In this document: in pieces, positions 42,719-48,338 of the stretch
Position numbering within the stretch: position 1 is the stretch's first letter
Layout of the letters: every line of letters starts with the position of its first letter
Source of the DNA: Campylobacterales bacterium
GTDB lineage: Bacteria > Campylobacterota > Campylobacteria > Campylobacterales > Hydrogenimonadaceae
Assembly (NCBI GenBank): GCA_027081015.1
Contig: JALWMA010000065.1
Span: 1-48,338 of the forward strand
Direction: 5' to 3'
DNA: 48,338 nt
Made by a program: the position numbers and the translations under genes
Notes under the pieces: generated by a model
Told to the model about the DNA's origin: nothing
The model's input: only the letters and a program-made list of their open reading frames with translations
Database searches by the model: none

Positions 42719-43167
42719 TGGAAAAGGGTCCGCAGGGGTATTTCCGGCAGGAAGAGTCGGATCTGGCACCGATCGGAAGGCGTGCAGTCGCGTATGCGAT
42801 CGACGACATGCTTATCAGCCTCATTTTTGTAATCCTGCTTTGGGAGCCGATCTCGGCGGCACGGGGAGCGGAGCAGGTAGCGGAGATAATCAACGGCGTA
42901 TGGCTCTGGATGGCCGCGGCGCAGATCGTCTACCATACATGGTTCGTATGGGAGTACGGTGCGACGCTCGGGAAGATGGCTGTGGGAATAAGGGTGGTCG
43001 ATGCCGCCACTCTCGAAAAGCCCGGTTTCCAGGCCTCTTTCAACAGGGCCATCTTTCGCATAATCAGCGGGATGCTCTTTTATCTGGGGTTCGTCTGGGC
43101 TCTCTTCGACCCGATGAAGCAGGCCTGGCACGACAAAACTGCCTCCACCCTGGTAGTAAATGGTTAG
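42718..43167 (+). CDS. RDD-family membrane protein
   Basis: A 149-residue protein with three hydrophobic segments. The RDD signature begins APIGRRAVAYAIDDMLISLI (Arg-Asp-Asp region), then WEYGATLGKMAVGIRVVD, and the last segment FRIISGMLFYLGFVWALFD. It ends with WHDKTASTLVV, the common end of the family. The GTG start shares its first base with the purD stop codon (TAGTG), indicating translational coupling. It overlaps lptD by eight bases. Specific function is unknown; linkage to lptD hints at an envelope role. Confidence 0.85.
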   Translation: MEKGPQGYFRQEESDLAPIGRRAVAYAIDDMLISLIFVILLWEPISAARGAEQVAEIINGVWLWMAAAQIVYHTWFVWEYGATLGKMAVGIRVVDAATLEKPGFQASFNRAIFRIISGMLFYLGFVWALFDPMKQAWHDKTASTLVVNG

Positions 43168-45226
43168 ACTTCTTCTCTTTCTGCTATGTGCGGTAACGCT
43201 CTATGCGGCTTCGGAGCAGAAAAACATCCAGATTTTGGCTTCCTCCGTAGAGAGAAACGGATCCGTCATAACCGCCATAGGGAGTGTGGTGGTATATTAT
43301 GACGACAAAATCCTGCAGGCAGAGAGAGCCAGATTCGATACTAACGGTTCGATACTGGAGCTTTTTGACAGAGTAGAGATGATGGAGGGGGTTCGGCTCG
43401 GTTCTATGAGCGACTATGTAAGGCTCGATCTCAAAAACGACAAAGACAGCTTTTCCGACATCTTCATGATCGATCTGCAGAATACCCTCTGGATGCGTGG
43501 AGAGAGGGGAGAGAAGATCCATGATAGAGTAAAGCTGGCGAAAGCGTTTGTATCGAGCTGTGACGCTGCGTGTCCCGACTGGCATTTGGAGTTTACATCT
43601 TTGGACTTCAACATAAGTAATGAATGGGTCAATATATGGAACCCTGTCCTATATATGAGGGATACACCGCTATTTTACCTGCCCTATCTTGGATTTTCTG
43701 CGGACAAAGAGCGTAGAAGCGGGCTTTTACGTCCTTATTTTGGAGTCTCTTCAAGGGACGGTTTTTTTTATACTCAGCCCATATATTACGCTCCCGATCC
43801 GCAGTGGGATCTGGAGATAGACCCGCAGATAAGGGCCGCAAGAGGAGAAGGCATATACGCTACGCTGAGGTTTGTCGATACTCCGCACTCCCGCGGCAAG
43901 ATCACCACCGGCTACTTCAAAGACAAAAAGAGTTTTGTAGAAGAGTATAACCTTAGAAACAGATCGCACTACGGAGTTCAGGTAAATTACACTTCTCCAA
44001 GGGTTTTCGCTGCGACCGGAAGCGGCAACCACGACGGACTCTATGCCGATATAACCTACCTGAAAGATCCCGACTACAAAAATCTCCAGGCCTTTACGAC
44101 GGCCGAACTCGTAAACAGTTCCCAGGTGCAGTCGAGAATAAACTACTATTTCAACACGCCCGACTACTATACAGGCGCATATGCCAAATATTTCATCGAT
44201 ACATCTTTGGCGTCGAACAAAGATACGGTACAGAGCATTCCGGTCATTCAACTGCACAGATATCAGAATAAGCTTCTTGGGTTCGATTCGCTCCACTACT
44301 CGGCTGACTACAGGATAAGCAGCTTCTTTACCGCAGCGGGAAAGCATATGCAGCTGCAGGAGATCAACGCTCCCGTTATCTTCTATACCGATTTTTTTGA
44401 CGGATACCTGAACCTCTCCGTTTCGGAGAATCTCTACTACTCATATATCGGTTACCAGAATCTCCCATCCTCTACGCCGGGCAGCTACTACACATTTTTC
44501 AGGAACTATCACAAAATCGACATATATACCGATCTCGCCAGGAAGTTTTCGGAGCGGTTTCATACCATGCAGTTGAGGCTGACATACAACCGGCCCAGTT
44601 TCAGCAACGAAAAGGGCTATATAGACCCGAGCATATCGGTTCTTCGCTCCCCCAACGAAAACATGGCGTTGAGCGCCATAAACTACCTCTACGACTCAAA
44701 CGGAAAAGAGTTTCTCTACTATCGTATTTCTCAGTCGATTCTGTATGAAAAGAGCGATCACAAATATGGCGATATAGAGCATGAATTCAGGATCAACTTT
44801 CTTGAAAATTATCAATTTTATAGTGATATCTTCTACTCCTACTATATGAAATCTCTCTCAGGCGCCACTTCCCACATCAAATATAGGCAACCCGCCTATG
44901 ATATAATGTTAACCCATTTCTTCAAGGTTGTGCAAAACGAGAGACGTTCGGACTTTTTTACCGTTTCCGGAGCGTACAGGAGTGAATCGGGAAACAACTG
45001 GATAGCGAAAATCTCTTACGACAATCTCGATCGGAAGGTTAGAAGGTGGGAGGTGGGTGTGCACTTTTTCAGGCATTGCTGGGATCTGAATATTGGTATA
45101 AAAGATGAAAAGAGACCCATTCTAACCTCTGCCGGAGCGCAGTCTATAGACAACCTGGTTTTCTATTTTCAGATAAACCTGGTGCCTCTTGGCGGTTTCG
45201 AGCAGAGATTCGAACAGGAGTTTTAA
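43160..45226 (+). CDS. lptD: LPS assembly outer membrane protein LptD
   Basis: Outer-membrane barrel that inserts lipopolysaccharide at the cell surface. The 688-residue product has a signal peptide (MVRLLLFLLCAVTLYAA). The N-terminal OstA jelly-roll domain follows, with the VVVYYDDKILQAERARFDTN phrase, and then a long barrel. The barrel includes PVLYMRDTPLFYLPYLGFSA and ends in the usual FRHCWDLNIGIKDEK and INLVPLGG strands. Cysteines are few: two near residues 134 and 138 in the first domain and one in HCW, so the disulfide pattern is simpler than in Escherichia coli. It is tightly packed after the RDD gene. Confidence 0.93.
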   Translation: MVRLLLFLLCAVTLYAASEQKNIQILASSVERNGSVITAIGSVVVYYDDKILQAERARFDTNGSILELFDRVEMMEGVRLGSMSDYVRLDLKNDKDSFSDIFMIDLQNTLWMRGERGEKIHDRVKLAKAFVSSCDAACPDWHLEFTSLDFNISNEWVNIWNPVLYMRDTPLFYLPYLGFSADKERRSGLLRPYFGVSSRDGFFYTQPIYYAPDPQWDLEIDPQIRAARGEGIYATLRFVDTPHSRGKITTGYFKDKKSFVEEYNLRNRSHYGVQVNYTSPRVFAATGSGNHDGLYADITYLKDPDYKNLQAFTTAELVNSSQVQSRINYYFNTPDYYTGAYAKYFIDTSLASNKDTVQSIPVIQLHRYQNKLLGFDSLHYSADYRISSFFTAAGKHMQLQEINAPVIFYTDFFDGYLNLSVSENLYYSYIGYQNLPSSTPGSYYTFFRNYHKIDIYTDLARKFSERFHTMQLRLTYNRPSFSNEKGYIDPSISVLRSPNENMALSAINYLYDSNGKEFLYYRISQSILYEKSDHKYGDIEHEFRINFLENYQFYSDIFYSYYMKSLSGATSHIKYRQPAYDIMLTHFFKVVQNERRSDFFTVSGAYRSESGNNWIAKISYDNLDRKVRRWEVGVHFFRHCWDLNIGIKDEKRPILTSAGAQSIDNLVFYFQINLVPLGGFEQRFEQEF

Positions 45227-45237
45227 AGGATGACTAA

Positions 45238-46683
45238 ATGAAAATGGAAGCGAAAGTCGGTCTCTTCGTAACGATAGGCCTGATCTTTCTCTTTTTGCTG
45301 AGTACGCAGGTAAATAAGTTTCAGGGGTTCGGCAAAGAGGGTTATGATGTTCAGGCAGTTATAAACGATGCAAGCGGCCTTGAACCTCATGCCAAGGTCA
45401 GGATGAAGGGTGTAGAGATAGGGTATGTAAAAGATATTACTCTATCGGGAACCAAAGTGTTGGTGACACTGTTTATATATAAAAATGCGAAGATTCCGAG
45501 CGACTCGGAGGTGTTACTGACACAAGAGAGCCTGCTTGGAAGCAAATATATAAATATAATTCCAGGGAATGCGCATAAGTATCTGAAGAAGCAGGGCAAA
45601 CTTACGAAGCAGAAGGCGATGGCGTCGATGGATGAGATGGCTTCAAGTATTGCAGATGCAGCTGATGAGCTCCGTGATTTTATTAGTGAGCTTCGCCAGA
45701 CACTCGATCCCGGCAGCAGAGAGCATCTCAAAAAGACATTCTCCAATCTTGACACACTTACATCTGACCTTAAAGATTTGATTGCCGACAATAGACAGGG
45801 AGTCGATTCTCTTGTCAAAAATATTAATGATGCAGCGGAAAAGTTTGCCGAAATGTCGTCCAAGTTCTCCACAAGTGCCGATACGATCAACTCTGATCTG
45901 CCGGATATAATGTCGAAGCTCGAACAGACAGTCGATTCGTTCAAAGGTGTTGGAGCCACTCTGAACGACAGGCTACCGGTTCTTGTGGATAAGTTCGAAT
46001 CTCTGGAAGATCGCCTAAACGGTGTTATAGATGAGAACAGGCAGCCGCTTCACAGCGCTTTGACCTCCTTCGACGGGTTTTTCAAGAAAGGTACCGGTAC
46101 CATAGACAAACTCGAAGATTACCTCGACTCGGTCACCCAAAGCCGCCTTGATCTAGGCCTTCAGAGCTACTACCTTGCAAATGATGCAAATATGAAAGGT
46201 GGGCTGCATATAGACTATATGCCCACATACACCCGTCACTATATGGTAGATATAGTCTCCGCACCCGACTACTCCCAAAAGGTGGGTAGCCAATATGCCG
46301 CCGAGCTGGACCATGCGAAAGGGAAGTTTTACGCCTCCGCACAGATAGGAAAGCGTTATGAAGATATAATGTTCAGGGGCGGCCTCATAGAGAGTACCGC
46401 CGGTTTCGGTCTGGACTATTTTGCCTATTACGACAAGCTCAAACTCTCGCTGGATGCTTTCGACTTCAACGCCGTAAACGACCTGAGGGGCAGCAGCCCG
46501 CGCCTGCGTACCACGATGCGCTACAGGTTTTTCAAGCACCTCGATGCCTATATGGGCGCCGACAATATACTCAATTCCGACGCGTTCAATATATTCTTCG
46601 GGCTGGGAGTCCACTTCGAGGATGACCGTATCAAGTATCTCCTCGGCAGCGGAGCGAGTGCGGGGGCTTCGGCTTCGAAATGA
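45238..46683 (+). CDS. MlaD/MCE-domain protein with barrel-like C-terminus
   Basis: A 481-residue envelope protein. A membrane helix (about 7-24) is followed by one MCE domain (about 36-112), with DASGLEPHAKVRMKGVEIGYV and LLGSKYINIIPG. Next is a long helical coiled-coil region (about 125-300), and last a segment (about 302-470) of alternating hydrophobic residues and aromatics (YMPTYTRHYMVDIVSA, GFGLDYFAYYDKLKLSLDAF, MRYRFFKHLDAYMGADN). That tail looks like a small outer-membrane barrel or barrel-like sheet. MCE proteins carry lipids between membranes; this one could span the periplasm. The Mla ATPase and permease are not in the window. ATG at 45238 has AAAGGA eight bases upstream; it follows lptD by eleven bases. 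Confidence 0.85.
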   Translation: MKMEAKVGLFVTIGLIFLFLLSTQVNKFQGFGKEGYDVQAVINDASGLEPHAKVRMKGVEIGYVKDITLSGTKVLVTLFIYKNAKIPSDSEVLLTQESLLGSKYINIIPGNAHKYLKKQGKLTKQKAMASMDEMASSIADAADELRDFISELRQTLDPGSREHLKKTFSNLDTLTSDLKDLIADNRQGVDSLVKNINDAAEKFAEMSSKFSTSADTINSDLPDIMSKLEQTVDSFKGVGATLNDRLPVLVDKFESLEDRLNGVIDENRQPLHSALTSFDGFFKKGTGTIDKLEDYLDSVTQSRLDLGLQSYYLANDANMKGGLHIDYMPTYTRHYMVDIVSAPDYSQKVGSQYAAELDHAKGKFYASAQIGKRYEDIMFRGGLIESTAGFGLDYFAYYDKLKLSLDAFDFNAVNDLRGSSPRLRTTMRYRFFKHLDAYMGADNILNSDAFNIFFGLGVHFEDDRIKYLLGSGASAGASASK

Positions 46684-46949
46684 GTCGCGCTTACGAAGAG
46701 GTGCATGAGGCGCTCGAAGTGCTCGGGCTGCCGACGCATGTGAGCATGAAGGATATTACGCGAAGGTACAGGTACCTGGCTTCGAAGATACACCCGGACA
46801 GGGGCGGGGACGACGAGGAGATGGCGCGCATAAACGAGGCTTACGAACTGCTGAAGAGATATGTGGAGAACTACCGCTTCTCTTTCGGTGAAGAGGAGAT
46901 AGCGAAGCAGTTTCCGCAGGAGACGCACGCGAAACGATTTAGATTTTAA
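46680..46949 (+). CDS. Small J-domain protein
   Basis: An 89-residue protein that is mostly one J domain. ITRRYRYLASKIHPDRGGDD carries the HPD tripeptide needed to stimulate Hsp70 (DnaK) ATPase, followed by ARINEAYELLKRYVENYRF. There is no glycine-rich, zinc or client-binding domain, so it must be a dedicated co-chaperone. The start overlaps the MlaD-like gene by ATGA, and pnp begins 18 bases after its stop; the partner is unknown. Confidence 0.88.
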   Translation: MSRAYEEVHEALEVLGLPTHVSMKDITRRYRYLASKIHPDRGGDDEEMARINEAYELLKRYVENYRFSFGEEEIAKQFPQETHAKRFRF

Positions 46950-46966
46950 AAAAGGAACGCAATAGC

Positions 46967-48338
46967 ATGGGATGCAGATTCGAATTCGAGATGAACAACA
47001 AAAATATGGTCTTCGAGACCGGAAAAGTGGCGAGGCAGGCCAACGGTTCGGTACTGCTTAGAAGCGGAAAGAGCGTACTGCTCGCTACCGCCGTTATGGA
47101 TGACAAGCCGATCGAGGAGCACTTTCTGCCGCTGACGGTGCAGTATATAGAGAAGAGCTACGCGGCCGGCAAGATACCCGGGGGGTTCGTAAAGCGGGAA
47201 ACTAAACCCGGAGATTTCGAAACACTAACCTCGAGACTCATAGACCGCTCTCTGCGTCCGCTCTTTCCGAAAGGTTTTTACAACCCGGTACAGATTACGG
47301 TTATGCTTCTGAGTGTTGACGAGAGTGCCGACCTTCAGTCCCTTGCCCTCGATGCAGCGTCGGCCGCTCTTTTTGTCTCCGATATACCGGTCTCAAAGAG
47401 TGTTGCAGGCGTGCGTATAGGGCGCAAAGATGGAAGTTTCATTCTAAACCCGACCCTTGAAGAGCTCGAAGAGGGAACGCTCGACCTGTTCGTCTCCGGT
47501 ACCAAAGAGGATCTTCTTATGATAGAGATGCGGGCGATAGGGAGCGTGGATGTGGAGATAGAGCCCACAGTCGCGGTAGATCCGATGATCGACCCCATGC
47601 TTGCCGACGATATAGTCCAGATTCCCCATGTGAACGAGCTTTCCGAAGAGGAGCTCATAGAGGCGATAGAGCTGGCGCAAGAGGCGATCGAAACGGCCGC
47701 CTCCGAGTACGAGAAGGTCTTTGTCGAGGCCGCGAAGCCGAAAAAAGAGGTGCCCCTGTTCGAAGAGAAGGCCGACCCTTCGATCGTAACATACATAAAA
47801 GAGTTCTATTCCGACGAGATCGACAGGGCGCTCGACGGTATGGCCAAAAGCGAGCGCGGGACGGAGATCAGGGCGATAATAGAGCAGGTATTGAGCGACG
47901 ATACGGCCGTAAAAGAGGAGTGGAGCGAAGATCAGGTCAAAGCCGCCGTCGGTCAGGTGAAGCGTGAGCGTGTCAGGTCGATGATCCTCGATGAGGGGCG
48001 AAGGGCCGACGGAAGGGGCCTCAAAGATGTGCGCCCTATCTCCATAGAGACCAACCTCCTTCCGAGCGTACACGGCTCATGCCTCTTTACACGCGGTGAA
48101 ACGCAGGCGCTCGTAACATGCACCCTCGGAAGCCGCCAGGATGCCCAGATGTTCGAGCGAATCACCGGCAAAAACGCCAGCTACGAAGAGTTCATGGTGC
48201 ACTACAACTTCCCCGGCTTCAGTGTGGGCGAGGCTTCACGCATAGGACCTCCCGGGCGGCGTGAGCTCGGCCACGGAAATCTGGCCAAAAGGGCGCTCGA
48301 ACCGGCCCTGGACAAGACGAGGCTCGACTCCATAATCC
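46967..48338 (+). CDS. pnp: Polyribonucleotide nucleotidyltransferase (partial, 3' end missing)
   Basis: Phosphorolytic 3' to 5' exoribonuclease of mRNA decay. About 457 codons are visible before the right edge. They include the first RNase PH domain (TGKVARQANGSVLLRSG, SYAAGKIPGGFVKRE, SRLIDRSLRPLFPKGF), the helical linker (LIEAIELAQEAIETAASEYE), and the start of the second RNase PH domain (DGRGLKDVRPISIE, RGETQALVTCTLGS, GRRELGHGNLAKRALEPAL). The KH and S1 RNA-binding domains lie outside. ATG at 46967 has AAGGAA ten bases upstream. Confidence 0.97.
   Translation, partial: MGCRFEFEMNNKNMVFETGKVARQANGSVLLRSGKSVLLATAVMDDKPIEEHFLPLTVQYIEKSYAAGKIPGGFVKRETKPGDFETLTSRLIDRSLRPLFPKGFYNPVQITVMLLSVDESADLQSLALDAASAALFVSDIPVSKSVAGVRIGRKDGSFILNPTLEELEEGTLDLFVSGTKEDLLMIEMRAIGSVDVEIEPTVAVDPMIDPMLADDIVQIPHVNELSEEELIEAIELAQEAIETAASEYEKVFVEAAKPKKEVPLFEEKADPSIVTYIKEFYSDEIDRALDGMAKSERGTEIRAIIEQVLSDDTAVKEEWSEDQVKAAVGQVKRERVRSMILDEGRRADGRGLKDVRPISIETNLLPSVHGSCLFTRGETQALVTCTLGSRQDAQMFERITGKNASYEEFMVHYNFPGFSVGEASRIGPPGRRELGHGNLAKRALEPALDKTRLDSII

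Noticed and set aside
1-48338. CRISPR array, tRNA or rRNA genes, prophage or intact insertion sequence
   Set aside because: No regularly spaced repeats, cloverleaf, integrase or complete transposase was seen; intergenic gaps are few and were read individually.

Overview
The window reads as a continuous piece of chromosome from a Campylobacterota (epsilonproteobacterial) organism. The neighbourhoods der / EamA transporter / kdsA-ribH-nusB, proC-fliW / bamD-lon and uvrC / guaA-hemD / 6S RNA / purD / RDD / lptD / pnp are, as I recall them, typical of Campylobacter, Sulfurimonas and relatives. MqnC (futalosine menaquinone pathway), long HPF, FliW and NhaD fit the same group. Base composition is near-balanced by eye, and the ATA, AGA and AGG codons are used freely. 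That would be GC-rich for the phylum, so a vent-type genus such as Hydrogenimonas or Nitratifractor is my guess, not a demonstrated identity.

Layout. 1-7120: a partial DUF190 gene, an AT-rich gap holding a possible IS30-like remnant, trpS, a small membrane protein with an RCK potassium channel, der, a DUF3108 periplasmic protein and an EamA transporter. 7121-9373: an 80-bp repeat, a badly frameshifted GGDEF pseudogene, and two intact GGDEF-like genes that have lost the catalytic motif but kept an RxxD motif; the last runs straight into kdsA. 9370-15342: kdsA, ribH, nusB, mqnC, an M16 protein without zinc ligands, and recG. 15358-22569 (minus): hpf, and before it a four-gene operon of a 1533-residue surface protein and three prepilin-like proteins. 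22700-27230: proC-fliW, then divergently bamD, a second copy of the repeat, and lon behind a near-consensus promoter. 27288-33383 (minus): a signalling operon of PAS protein, double-Hpt protein, Sel1 lipoprotein-like or secreted protein, NIT-domain hybrid kinase and single-domain response regulator. 33547-37336: uvrC and a DUF721/DciA-like gene, divergent from a tiny LptM-like lipoprotein gene coupled to nadB. 37470-48338: nhaD, guaA, hemD, a 6S RNA gene, purD, an RDD protein, lptD, a MlaD-like protein with a barrel-like tail, a J-domain protein and the 5' part of pnp.

How the genes work together. Envelope assembly is a theme: bamD, lptD, an lptM-like lipoprotein, a MlaD-like protein, kdsA and a large secreted protein exported beside prepilins. 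Signalling is the second theme: a phosphorelay operon with partly degenerate domains, and a GGDEF-like pair that may bind rather than make c-di-GMP. The most informative items are the 6S RNA, which shows a full nested fold; the tandem degenerate GGDEF genes beside a decayed paralogue; the paired dispersed repeat; and the prepilin/surface-protein operon. I saw no tRNA, rRNA, CRISPR array, intact insertion sequence or prophage.
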